This document shows positions 1 through 8,107 of a stretch of DNA of 64,000 nucleotides, piece after piece. Origin of the DNA: Rhodospirillaceae bacterium (GTDB lineage: Bacteria > Pseudomonadota > Alphaproteobacteria > Dongiales > Dongiaceae); contig SSEL01000012.1 of the NCBI GenBank assembly GCA_008012315.1, forward strand, positions 62,001-126,000, in the 5' to 3' direction. The stretch's first letter is position 1. Each line of letters starts with the position of its first letter. The notes below the pieces were generated by a model. The model made no database searches. It was not told the origin of the DNA and saw only the letters and a list, made by a program, of their open reading frames with translations. The translations under genes and the position numbers were made by a program.

Positions 1-1395
1 GCCTTCCGTATAGTAATTCGCAAAGCGGTTACCGATCACCGAACAGCGCTGCACCCCCCGGACCAGAACGACGCCGCGCGGGCAGTTATCGACGATATTG
101 CCAATCAATTGCGTGCCTTCCGCGATGGCTGACCCATCACCATGAATCAGGAAAGCCGCGTCGCTACCAGCGCCGATATTCCGGCATTGATTATTGGCGA
201 CGATGATGCCCTGGCCATAGCGGATCTGGAACGGCGCAACCGATGGCTCCCCGGCGGTATTGAGGGCCTTGCCGCCCAGGCATTGATTGTCGGTGATCCT
301 GATATTTTGAACCTGGGCATTCCCGCTCTTGTCCTGCATGTCGTATTGGATGGTGAAGGGGTTGTTGGTCAGGACATCGGCATTGATCTGGTTATCCGTC
401 ACCGCGATGTTCCGCAGAACGACGGAATTCGCCGGCGCGCCTGCCGTGGCATAACGGATCAGGACATGGCCGCGATGACATGAATTGATTTGGTTGGACG
501 AAACACGGATGTTTTCGGAGTAGTTCAATCCGCCAACCGCATCCCAGGTGGCATTGATGTAAACGCCGATCTCGCAACCGCGGACGACGTTATGCGACGC
601 CGTAACATTTTTGTTGAAATAGCCGGCGACGCCCGGGGAGATGCCGAGATAAATGCCGTTCGCGCCGATATTGCTGACGCGATTGAAAGCGACCATGACA
701 TTCTCGCCGCCATAGACCTCGATGCCTTCCTGGGCGGAGCTGGCGTCATAGGTGACGACGCCGCCATCGACGTCGTTGAACAGGATGCGCACATTCTTCG
801 CGCCATGCGACCAGATCATATATTGATGGCTATTGAAGCCGGTGATGCGGCAATTCAAGACATCGCAAGTATCGCAGAAGGGGCCGGATTCCGCCGCGGG
901 ATTGGTGCGTAGCAGGGCGATACCGTTAACCAACGCGCCATTCGTCGCGTGATCGACCCAGAGATTCTCGACCGATGCATTGGTGGCGCCCAGCATGGCC
1001 ACGGTCGCATAGGCGCCGACCCCGCCGCCGCCTGTCGATCCCGCCGTCTTGACCAGTTTGCTAAGGTCTTTGCCGGCGCCTTTCAAATGCACCTTGGAGG
1101 GGATCTTGATGACATCGGATATCTTGTAGTTTCCCGGCGGCACGAAGACCGTGCCGCCACCGGCGGCGACGGCGGCGGCGATGGCCGCATTGAAGGCAGC
1201 GAGCGCATCCACGACGCCGGTACGGTCCGCGCCGAAATTGACGACATTGAAGACACCGTTTTCCTCGCCGCTATCGCCGGTGAAAGTACGCAGCCTCAGC
1301 GCAGCGGCGGAACCGTCAGAGACTTTCTCGGTGGCGAACTTTTCATTACCCGTCGTGGCGGCCAGCAGGGGAAGGGTGTCAATATCGACGCTCAT
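1..1395 (-). CDS. Pectate-lyase-like right-handed beta-helix protein, copy 1 (3' end outside window)
   Basis: This frame stays open from the ATG at 1395 to the window edge, giving 465 residues without the C-terminus. It matches the downstream paralogue (2158-3984) at a constant offset of 2589 bases with no indel in the shared coding part, so it is a true tandem copy. The N-terminal part carries the Pectate_lyase_3-type opening (a VVNFGADRTG-like segment, then GGTVFVPPGNY as seen in copy 2) followed by repeated N/V/I-rich coils of a parallel beta-helix. No signal peptide is visible. An AAGGAAG ribosome site sits about six bases before the ATG. Family members bind or cleave polysaccharides or act as phage or surface fibres; the substrate cannot be told here. 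Confidence 0.85.
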   Translation of the reverse strand, partial: MSVDIDTLPLLAATTGNEKFATEKVSDGSAAALRLRTFTGDSGEENGVFNVVNFGADRTGVVDALAAFNAAIAAAVAAGGGTVFVPPGNYKISDVIKIPSKVHLKGAGKDLSKLVKTAGSTGGGGVGAYATVAMLGATNASVENLWVDHATNGALVNGIALLRTNPAAESGPFCDTCDVLNCRITGFNSHQYMIWSHGAKNVRILFNDVDGGVVTYDASSAQEGIEVYGGENVMVAFNRVSNIGANGIYLGISPGVAGYFNKNVTASHNVVRGCEIGVYINATWDAVGGLNYSENIRVSSNQINSCHRGHVLIRYATAGAPANSVVLRNIAVTDNQINADVLTNNPFTIQYDMQDKSGNAQVQNIRITDNQCLGGKALNTAGEPSVAPFQIRYGQGIIVANNQCRNIGAGSDAAFLIHGDGSAIAEGTQLIGNIVDNCPRGVVLVRGVQRCSVIGNRFANYYTEG

Positions 1396-1706
1396 ATCGG
1401 CTTCCTTTCGCACTTGCTCGATAGCAATTGGCAATTACGGAGGTACTTTGCCGGGGCGGAATCATCCGGCGGCTCGCGCGACTGTGGTTGCGCGGGTATC
1501 ATCGACGTGCACGCGGCTGCATGACGCCATCACGCTGTCGGTGTCGTTTTCCGGATCCGAAAAATAGCGGCTTGCTATACCTGCGGTGAAAACGGCGGGA
1601 GTATCTTGCGCTAAGTCGCACCGGTTCCGAATCGAAACTGACGATGCCGTCGCCATGTCACGGATTAGTTTCAGCTATTAATAGAGTGGGCCGTTCATGC
1701 GGTTAT

Positions 1707-1718
1707 TAACACGTGTTA
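1707..1718. promoter_or_regulatory. Perfect 12-bp palindrome upstream of beta-helix copy 1
   Basis: TAACACGTGTTA is a perfect dyad about 310 bases upstream of the copy 1 ATG. The equivalent place before copy 2 (4325-4336) reads TAACGCGTGTTC, an imperfect version in the same sequence setting. Conservation in both duplicated leaders suggests a regulator site, but the regulator is unknown. Confidence 0.4.
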
Positions 1719-1938
1719 CCGCTAGGAATTGCAGCGGCAATTTCTGATAAATCGACACTAAAGTCCGAGCTTGGGACGTGTTTCTGACGGCTGACCATGC
1801 CGGCCGCATGATGTGCTTTATCAAGCAGAACGGCATCGTCGACGCCTTCTGGTTCATCGCCGATATGCATTACGACAATCCCGGCAAGGCGAAGTTCCAG
1901 GGGCGACGGCGCCTCCCTCATGAAGCGGAAATGCGAGA

Positions 1939-1984
1939 TAAAAAATAGAGCATTTCCGCGAGTCAAGGAAACGCGGAAATGCTC
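1939..1984 (-). terminator. Intrinsic terminator built from an interspersed hairpin repeat
   Basis: A perfect 13-bp stem (GAGCATTTCCGCG at 1948-1960 against CGCGGAAATGCTC at 1972-1984) encloses an 11-base loop. On the minus strand it is followed by TATTTTTTAT, so it should end transcripts coming from the beta-helix and 41-residue genes. The core also occurs at 25065-25089 (see that entry), so this is one copy of a dispersed repeat used as a terminator. Confidence 0.8.
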
Positions 1985-2019
1985 CAGGCATTACTGCATG
2001 CTGTGATGGCGGCGGGTGG

Positions 2020-2145
2020 TTATGACTCCGGCTGGTTGCCGCCAGTCGTTTCCTCCGTCTCGCCGGATACCGGCATTTCCGATGGGCCGAATTCGATCGA
2101 TTGCTCGCCGAAGGTAACTTCCTGGCTGCCGAAGGTGATGATCAT
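2020..2145 (-). CDS. 41-residue small protein, translationally close to the beta-helix gene
   Basis: The ATG at 2145 lies 12 bases after the stop of the beta-helix gene and is preceded by a strong GGAGGA ribosome site. The product begins MIITFGSQEVTFGEQ and ends in an acidic, threonine-rich tail; it holds two near-repeats of the pattern TFG-x-Q/E-x-V/I. It has no cysteine, no membrane segment and no recognised family. The tight spacing, strong ribosome site and the terminator just downstream argue that it is expressed as the last gene of the unit. The equivalent place after copy 1 lies outside the window. Confidence 0.6.
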   Translation of the reverse strand: MIITFGSQEVTFGEQSIEFGPSEMPVSGETEETTGGNQPES

Positions 2146-2157
2146 GGCCAGTCCTCC

Positions 2158-3984
2158 CTATTGCCGGATTTCCCAGTCGAAAATGGCATCGCTGCCGGCT
2201 ACGGCCGCCGCCATGGTGATGGTGAACTGGCCGTCGGCAAGCGTCACGCGGAAAGGCTGTGGCGTGCCGGAGCGTTGATAGACTGAGAGGCGCGACCCTT
2301 GCTGCACTTGGCTGTTGTTCAGGGTCGCGGCTGTGGCGCCGATGGCGATCTTGGCGCGGCCGCGTGAGCAATTTGCGGAAAAAGCGCCGGTCTGGTCGAA
2401 TTGCAGCGGGTCGCCGTTATAGGTTGCCAGGCTGGGATTGTATTCGAGTATGTTCTCGCCGATGGTCACTTCGGTCGAGGCCTGGTCGAATTGAATGGCG
2501 CGGATTTCGGTGCCGGCATGTTTGAAGCGATTATCGGCAATATGGGCGTAATCGGCGCTGGTCAGGGTGACGGCATTGAAGCTGCCGGTGCCTTCCGTAT
2601 AGTAATTCGCAAAGCGGTTACCGATGACCGAACAGCGTTGCACGCCCCGTACCAATACCGCGCCGCGCGGGCAGTTATCGACGATATTGCCGGTCAGTTG
2701 CACGCCATCGGCGATGGCTGACCCGTCGCCATGAATCAGGAAAGCAGCGTCGCTACCGGCGCCGATATTCCGGCATTGATTATTGGCGACGATGATGCCC
2801 TGGCCATAGCGGATCTGGAACGGTGCCACGGCCGGCTCGCTGGCGGTGTTGAGGGCCTTGCCGCCCAGGCATTGGTTATCGGTGATGCGGATATTTTGGA
2901 CCTGGGCGTTCCCGCTCTTATCCTGCATGTCGTATTGGATGGTGAAGGGGTTGTTGGTCAGGACATCGGCATTGATCTGGTTGTCCGTTATCGCGATGTT
3001 GCGGAGCACGACGGAATTCGCCGGCGCGCCTGGTGTGGCATAACGGATCAGGACATGGCCGCGATGGCAGGAATAGATCTGGTTTGTTGAAAGGTGGATA
3101 TTTTCGGAGTAGTTCAATCCGCCGACCGCATCCCAGGCGGCATTGATGTGGACGCCGGTTTCGCAACCGTGGACGATGTTGTGCGACGCCGTGACATTCT
3201 TATTGAAATAGCCGGTGACACCGGCGGATATGCCCATATAGATGCCGTTGGCACCGATATTGACGATGCGGTTGAAGGCGACCAGGACGTTTTCCCCGCC
3301 GAAGACCTCGATACCTTCCTGCTCCGAGTTGGCGTCATAGGTGACGATCCCGCCATCGACGTCGTTGAACAGGATGCGTGCATTCTTGGCGCCATGGGAC
3401 CAGATGAGATATTGATGGCTGTTGAAGCCGGTGACCCGGCAGTTCAGGACATCGCAGCCATCACAGAAAGGCCCGGTTTCCGTCGAAAGGTTGGTCCGCA
3501 GCATGGCGATGCCGTTGACCAGGGCACCATTGGTGGCATGATCGACCCATAGGTTTTCAACCGATGCATTGGTGGCGCCCACCATGGCGACCGTAGCATA
3601 GGCACCGACCCCGCCACCTGCTGTCGCTCCCGCCGTCTTGACCAGCTTGCTAAGGTCTTTGCCGGCGCCCTTCAAGTGCACCTTGGAGGGGATCTTGATG
3701 ACGTCGGAAATCTTGTAGTTTCCCGGCGGCACAAAGACCGTGCCGCCACCGGCGGCGACGGCGGCGGCGACGGCCGCATTGAAGGCAGGCAGGGCATCCA
3801 CGACGCCGGTACGGTCCGCGCCGAAATTGACGACGTTGAAGACGCCGTTTTCCTCGCCGCTATCGCCGGTGAAGCTGCGCAATGTGAGCGCAGCGGCGGA
3901 ACCGTCAGAGACTTTCTCGGTGGCGAGCTTTTCGTTGCCCGTCGTGGCCGTCAAAAGGGGAAGGGTGTCAATATCGACGCTCAT
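2158..3984 (-). CDS. Pectate-lyase-like right-handed beta-helix protein, copy 2
   Basis: The 608-residue product starts at MSVDIDTLPLL, chosen because AAGGAAG lies about six bases upstream; a longer in-frame start at 4023 has no such site. Residues about 45-110 match the Pectate_lyase_3 opening (FNVVNFGADRTG, GGTVFVPPGNYKIS). Repeated NxI/NxV coils to about residue 500 are those of a parallel beta-helix, and the last 70 residues look like a separate small beta domain. There is no classical signal peptide. It is the intact paralogue of 1-1395 and is followed by a 41-residue gene and a terminator. It could be a polysaccharide lyase or epimerase, or a non-enzymatic surface or fibre protein; no catalytic residues could be assigned. 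Confidence 0.85.
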   Translation of the reverse strand: MSVDIDTLPLLTATTGNEKLATEKVSDGSAAALTLRSFTGDSGEENGVFNVVNFGADRTGVVDALPAFNAAVAAAVAAGGGTVFVPPGNYKISDVIKIPSKVHLKGAGKDLSKLVKTAGATAGGGVGAYATVAMVGATNASVENLWVDHATNGALVNGIAMLRTNLSTETGPFCDGCDVLNCRVTGFNSHQYLIWSHGAKNARILFNDVDGGIVTYDANSEQEGIEVFGGENVLVAFNRIVNIGANGIYMGISAGVTGYFNKNVTASHNIVHGCETGVHINAAWDAVGGLNYSENIHLSTNQIYSCHRGHVLIRYATPGAPANSVVLRNIAITDNQINADVLTNNPFTIQYDMQDKSGNAQVQNIRITDNQCLGGKALNTASEPAVAPFQIRYGQGIIVANNQCRNIGAGSDAAFLIHGDGSAIADGVQLTGNIVDNCPRGAVLVRGVQRCSVIGNRFANYYTEGTGSFNAVTLTSADYAHIADNRFKHAGTEIRAIQFDQASTEVTIGENILEYNPSLATYNGDPLQFDQTGAFSANCSRGRAKIAIGATAATLNNSQVQQGSRLSVYQRSGTPQPFRVTLADGQFTITMAAAVAGSDAIFDWEIRQ

Positions 3985-4577
3985 ATCGGCTTCCTTTCGC
4001 ACTTGGTGGACATCAATTGGCAATCATGGAAGTACTTTGCGCAGTCGTGGTCGTCCGGCACGTCATCGTCCGGCACGCAACCGTGCGGCGCTTGCGCGGT
4101 CGTCGCTGCGCAGGCTTGATCAAGGCGCGTGCTGATGCATCACGCCATCACGCTGTCGATGTCGTTGCCCAGAGCCCGAAATAGTGGGTGGGATATGCTT
4201 GTGGTGAAACGGTGGCGGTATCTTGCGCCATGTCGAGGCGGTTCCGAACTGAAACCGTTGAAGCCGCTCGCCATGTCACGGATTAGTTTCAGCTGTTAAC
4301 AGAGCCATGCGCTCATACGGTTGTTAACGCGTGTTCCATCCAGGAATGTCTGTGATTAATTATAGCGCAAGTGGATGCCAAAATTCTAGCTCGGAATGAC
4401 TGTCGGATATGCAACGCATCTCGCCATTGGTATCGACCGCCTCCATCTTGTGGGCCTTGCCTTGGTGGAAGGTTGCAGGGCCGGGTGGTGCAACAACACT
4501 TTCGTTCGCTTTGCGATCGCTTTATGCTGCCGGCGATTCCTGACCAATGCCGATTTACCGTTGTCGATTTGAGTGCC
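3985..4577. other. Intergenic region: leader of beta-helix copy 2 and upstream of the amidase
   Basis: The stretch 3985-4340 is the leader of the minus-strand beta-helix gene and is homologous to 1396-1720. It contains a local direct repeat (TCGTCCGGCACG twice near 4050-4080) that copy 1 lacks, and the imperfect palindrome at 4325-4336. From about 4370 the sequence is open on the plus strand in the amidase frame, but the translation there does not look like protein, so I treat it as upstream sequence. Confidence 0.5.
4325..4336. promoter_or_regulatory. Degenerate palindrome upstream of beta-helix copy 2
   Basis: TAACGCGTGTTC occupies the same relative position as the perfect palindrome at 1707-1718 before copy 1. 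It is a candidate shared operator. Confidence 0.3.
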
Positions 4578-5816
4578 ATGCAATCCGATCTTTTCGCCGA
4601 TCAACTCAATGCCTTCTGTCGCCATTCCCGTGTCCTGATCGATGGGGCGGCAACCGGACCGCTGAAAGGTCTGACTTTCGCCGCCAAGGATATTTTCGAT
4701 ATCGCCGGCGAGACATGCTGCTGCGGCAATCCCGACTGGCTGGCGAGCCATGATCCCGCCAGGCAAACGGCGTCGGTGGTCGATGCTTTGCTGCGCGCCG
4801 GGGCCGATTTGCGCGGCAAGACGCTGACCGATGAAATCGCCTTCAGCCTCAACGGGCAGAACTTCCATTACGGCACGCCGCGCAACGGCGCCGATTCCGA
4901 CCGCATTCCGGGCGGCTCGTCTTCCGGCTCGGCGGCCGCCGTGGCGGGCAAGGCGGTGGATTTCGCTCTCGGCAGCGACACGGCCGGTTCGGTCCGCATT
5001 CCCGCTGCCTTCAACGGGATTTTCGGCATCCGCGCCAGCCATGACGCCTTGTCGCTGGACGGCGTGATGCCGCTGGCGCCGAGCTTCGACGTTGCCGGCT
5101 GGTTCGCCCGTTCAGCCGACATCCTCAGCCGTGTGGGTGATGTCCTGCTGCCGCCGGATCGTGGTGATTTGACACCGATGTCGACACTGCTGATCGCCGA
5201 GGATGCTTTTGCCTTCGCCAGCGATGCCGTAGCGGCAAAAGTGCGGCAGGCGATCGGCAAGGTCACCGATCTTTTCACGGCGCAGAACAGCATCACGCTG
5301 GCGCCGGGCGATGATGACGATCTTTCGCCGACCGGCCAGGGATTGAAGGACTGGATCCAATGGTTCCGTGGTCATCAGCCGCGTGAGGTCTGGGCAAGCC
5401 ATGGCGCCTGGATCGAGCGCGTGGAACCGCGCTTCTCGCCGGACATCGATGCGCGGCTGAAGTTGGCGAAGCAGCTTGCCGCCATTCCCATGACCGGCGA
5501 AGACGGATTGCGCGAGCGCGTGACGGCGGCGCTGGATCGCTTGCTGGACGGCGCTGTCATCGTCATCCCGACCGCGCCTTGTCCGGCGCCGCTGAAGGAT
5601 GCGCCGGCGGAGGTCTTCGTTGATCTGCGTGACCGTATTCTTGGCCTGACCAGCATTTCCGGCCTCGCCCGGCTGCCGCAGGTGCAGATTCCGGTGGGCC
5701 TTGCCGCCGATGATCACGGCAAGGCGCCGGTCGGTTTGTCGCTGATCGGGCGGCGCGGCAGTGACCGTGCCTTGCTGCAGCTGGCGGCGCGGCTGGCGGG
5801 CCGGATCGCGGCCTGA
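4578..5816 (+). CDS. Amidase, AMI1-like (amidase-signature family)
   Basis: The 412-residue product is an amidase-signature hydrolase. It shows the catalytic Lys in FAAKDIFDIAG, the cis-Ser segment PGGSSSGSAAAVAG and the nucleophile segment GSDTAGSVRIPA. Around these it closely resembles plant AMI1 indole-3-acetamide hydrolase (GNPDWL, HYGTPRN, GIFG-x-R-x-SH), and it has the short length of that subgroup rather than GatA. It should hydrolyse a small amide to acid plus ammonia in the cytoplasm; the true substrate is unknown. I start at ATG 4578 because AMI1 similarity begins there. Longer in-frame starts at 4371 and 4524 add sequence unlike protein. It is alone on its strand. Confidence 0.85.
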   Translation: MQSDLFADQLNAFCRHSRVLIDGAATGPLKGLTFAAKDIFDIAGETCCCGNPDWLASHDPARQTASVVDALLRAGADLRGKTLTDEIAFSLNGQNFHYGTPRNGADSDRIPGGSSSGSAAAVAGKAVDFALGSDTAGSVRIPAAFNGIFGIRASHDALSLDGVMPLAPSFDVAGWFARSADILSRVGDVLLPPDRGDLTPMSTLLIAEDAFAFASDAVAAKVRQAIGKVTDLFTAQNSITLAPGDDDDLSPTGQGLKDWIQWFRGHQPREVWASHGAWIERVEPRFSPDIDARLKLAKQLAAIPMTGEDGLRERVTAALDRLLDGAVIVIPTAPCPAPLKDAPAEVFVDLRDRILGLTSISGLARLPQVQIPVGLAADDHGKAPVGLSLIGRRGSDRALLQLAARLAGRIAA

Positions 5817-5825
5817 TCCGCTGCG

Positions 5826-6515
5826 TCAGCGTCCCATCGCCTCGGCGGTGAGGGGAACGAGTTTGAGAATGAGCAGGCCCGCCGCTGCGATCAAGGCGGC
5901 GCCCAGCAGCAAGCCGGCCCAGACATGCCATGTGGCGATGAGGGCGCCGGACGCTGCACCCGCCATCAGGGCGATGATCACGCCGAACCGGCGCAGGTAG
6001 CGTTCGGCCTGGCCGCCGGCGACCGGGCTGTCATAGGCGAGGCCGTGAATGACCATGGTGGCGGCCGGCATCGTCATATCGGGGATCGCGCGGTGCCGGG
6101 TGGCGGCCACCTGGATGCCCATGCCCGTTGCCAGCAGGACGATCGCCGCATAGCGTGTCATTGCATCGGCGCTATTGCCGAACGCGATGACGAGCGATGC
6201 CAGGAAGACCAGCACCGCCACGACGATCAGCGATTCCGCTAGCAGCCGGTTGCGCGGCTTGGCGCGGCGGGCGAGGCGGCCGCCGAGGATGGCGCCCAGC
6301 GCGAAACAGGCGAGGGCGATCAAACCGCCGCCCGGTGCGGTCTTGCCGGTGCCGACGAATTGCAGGCCGACCAGGATGATCGTGCCGGTCATATAGGCAG
6401 CGAAGACACCGAGATGCAGCACGCAGATCGCGTCGATCACACCGGTCGAGGCGGTAACCAGCAACAGGATGGGAATGAGCGGGCGTTCGTCTGCCGTCAG
6501 GGGAACCAATTGCAT
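5826..6515 (-). CDS. DUF1275 (YoaK-type) membrane protein
   Basis: The 229-residue product is almost entirely hydrophobic, with about six predicted membrane segments. It carries the DUF1275 pattern of a first helix leading to GVFAAYMTGTIILVG and a later ATGMGIQVAATRH segment. The family is of unknown function and is thought to be a small inner-membrane transporter. It is convergent with the amidase, with only 9 bases between their stops. The ATG at 6515 is the natural start. Confidence 0.85.
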   Translation of the reverse strand: MQLVPLTADERPLIPILLLVTASTGVIDAICVLHLGVFAAYMTGTIILVGLQFVGTGKTAPGGGLIALACFALGAILGGRLARRAKPRNRLLAESLIVVAVLVFLASLVIAFGNSADAMTRYAAIVLLATGMGIQVAATRHRAIPDMTMPAATMVIHGLAYDSPVAGGQAERYLRRFGVIIALMAGAASGALIATWHVWAGLLLGAALIAAAGLLILKLVPLTAEAMGR

Positions 6516-6670
6516 GCCACCGCATTACCGAAGACACGGCAATTGGACATGCTTCACAATCGTTTGGCAAGATCGCCCGGTCGTGCTCTCTTTCAAAGGA
6601 GCAATCCAGCTTCGATGGAGCAATTCCGCTTCAAGGAAGCCATTCGGCGAGACCGTCCACGGAGGCTGAC

Positions 6671-6877
6671 ATGAACGAAGATGTCTTTAATATGAGCGTT
6701 CGCAAGTTCCTGAAGAAGGTCGGCGTCACGTCGCAACGCGATATCGAACAAGCGGTGCGCGAAGCGATCGCTCAGGGCAGCCTGAAAGGTAACGAAACAC
6801 TTCCCGCCAAAATGACCCTGACGCTCGGCCGCACGTCGCTGGATATCTCCATCGACGGCGACATCGCGCTCGAATAA
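6671..6877 (+). CDS. DUF6494 family small protein
   Basis: The 68-residue acidic protein begins MNEDVFNMSVRKFLKKVG and contains KGNETLPAKM followed by a short beta-strand tail ending DGDIALE. This matches the DUF6494 pattern I know from alphaproteobacteria. Function is unknown. A CCACGGAGGCTGAC ribosome site precedes the ATG. Its stop lies 5 bases from the stop of apt on the other strand. Confidence 0.85.
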   Translation: MNEDVFNMSVRKFLKKVGVTSQRDIEQAVREAIAQGSLKGNETLPAKMTLTLGRTSLDISIDGDIALE

Positions 6878-6882
6878 ACGGA

Positions 6883-7398
6883 TCAGGAATCGTAAGCGAC
6901 GAGCGTCTTGACCGGGATATCGAAGCGGTTGCGGCCGCCGAGGAAAGTCAGCTCGACGATGCAGGCGGCGCCGACGACATTTGCGCCGACCTTGCGCAGC
7001 AGATCGACGGCGGCATGCAAGGTGCCGCCGGTCGCCAGCAGATCGTCCAGCACCACGACGCGCTGGCCGGGGCGAATGGCGTCGGCCTGGATCTCCACCA
7101 CATCCTGGCCGTATTCGAGATCGTAGACATGGTGGATGGTCTCGCCGGGCAGCTTGCCGCGCTTGCGTACCATGGTGAAGCCGGTCCCCATCAGATAGGC
7201 CAGCGGCGCAGCGACCAGGAAGCCGCGCGATTCGATCCCGACCAGCAGGTCCGGCTCCATCGGTGTGACGGCGGTCACCAGCCGGTTCACTGTCTCTTTC
7301 CAGGCGCCGCCATGGGCGATCAGGGTGGAAATGTCGTAGAACAGGATTCCCGGCTTGGGGAAATCCGGCACATGGCGGATATGCTGCTTCAGGTCCAT
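6883..7398 (-). CDS. apt: Adenine phosphoribosyltransferase
   Basis: The 171-residue cytoplasmic enzyme converts adenine and PRPP to AMP plus pyrophosphate (purine salvage). It has the family N-terminus ([19 protein letters not shown]), the GIESRGF loop, the RKRGKLPG flexible loop and the PRPP-binding motif [13 protein letters not shown]. Length is normal. The frame continues upstream to 7617, but apt homology starts at the ATG at 7398, so I use that. It is divergent from the Lrp-type regulator. Confidence 0.95.
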   Translation of the reverse strand: MDLKQHIRHVPDFPKPGILFYDISTLIAHGGAWKETVNRLVTAVTPMEPDLLVGIESRGFLVAAPLAYLMGTGFTMVRKRGKLPGETIHHVYDLEYGQDVVEIQADAIRPGQRVVVLDDLLATGGTLHAAVDLLRKVGANVVGAACIVELTFLGGRNRFDIPVKTLVAYDS

Positions 7399-7562
7399 TG
7401 GCTCAGGCTCGGTCAGGTGAAGGTCGGCGGGAAGACGCGCTCTTGGGCTGCGTCCGATGCCTGGTGTATAAGGCATTTGCCGTTCCCCGAAAAGAGCCAG
7501 GGCAAGGGGCGCGGAACAGGACGGGGCGGAAATTCTAAGGCCGAGAGGGGAAACGAAGCTCA

Positions 7563-8072
7563 ATGGCACGCAAGTCGCAGAAGGTCGATCGGATCGATCT
7601 GAAGATTTTGTCGGCATTGCAGGATAAGGGGCGCAGCTCCAACCTGGAACTCGCGGCGAAGGTCGGCCTGTCGCCGAGCCCCTGCCATAATCGCCACCGC
7701 GCCTTGGAGAAAACCGGCATTATCCACGGCTACCGGGCGGATATCGATCTCGCCAAGCTGACGGATTATGTCGAGATCCTGAGTTTCGTGACCCTGCATA
7801 AGCATGGCCGGACCCAGCAGGGCGCTTTCGAGAAACTGATCGAAAGGACCACGCAGGCCATCGCCTGTTACCAGATATCGGGCAACTTCGACTATATCGT
7901 GCATTTCGTCTGCCGCAGCGTGTCGGATTATGTCGACCTGCATCACCGGCTGATTGAGGAGGAGCCGAATATCGCCTCGGTCACCACCAATGTGATCATG
8001 TCGGAAACCAAGAAATTCGCCGGCTATCCGCTGCGTGAGCTGATCGAACCGGCCGAGACGAAACCCGATTAG
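7563..8072 (+). CDS. Lrp/AsnC-family transcriptional regulator
   Basis: The 169-residue protein has an N-terminal winged HTH ([43 protein letters not shown]) and a C-terminal RAM/AsnC ligand-binding domain (residues about 70-155). Such proteins bind amino acids as octamers and regulate amino-acid genes. Length is typical. It is divergent from apt and convergent with the TetR-type gene; its target cannot be read from the sequence. Confidence 0.92.
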   Translation: MARKSQKVDRIDLKILSALQDKGRSSNLELAAKVGLSPSPCHNRHRALEKTGIIHGYRADIDLAKLTDYVEILSFVTLHKHGRTQQGAFEKLIERTTQAIACYQISGNFDYIVHFVCRSVSDYVDLHHRLIEEEPNIASVTTNVIMSETKKFAGYPLRELIEPAETKPD

Positions 8073-8107
8073 AACGATCGGTCCGCGATCATTACGCCTT
8101 GCGACTG

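Larger units (their letters stand above)
1396..2019. other. Intergenic region between the tandem beta-helix units
   Basis: The part from 1396 to about 1720 is the leader of copy 1 and resembles the leader of copy 2 (3985-4340), including a shared block ending in GATTAGTTTCAGCT and the palindrome at 1707-1718. From 1751 to 1948 the plus strand holds a short open frame. It could start at GTG 1778 or ATG 1808 and ends in TAG at 1946-1948; the translation contains NGIVDAFWFIADMHYDNPGK. It has codon use like a gene but no recognised family, so it may be a gene remnant. The hairpin terminator at 1939-1984 closes the region. Confidence 0.5.

Noticed and set aside
1948..1984. The hairpin as a plus-strand terminator
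   Set aside because: The T run is on the minus-strand side; on the plus strand the stem is followed by mixed sequence.
4371..4577. N-terminal extension of the amidase
   Set aside because: The extension is rich in Cys, Arg and Trp, unlike protein, and AMI1 similarity starts at 4578 or later.
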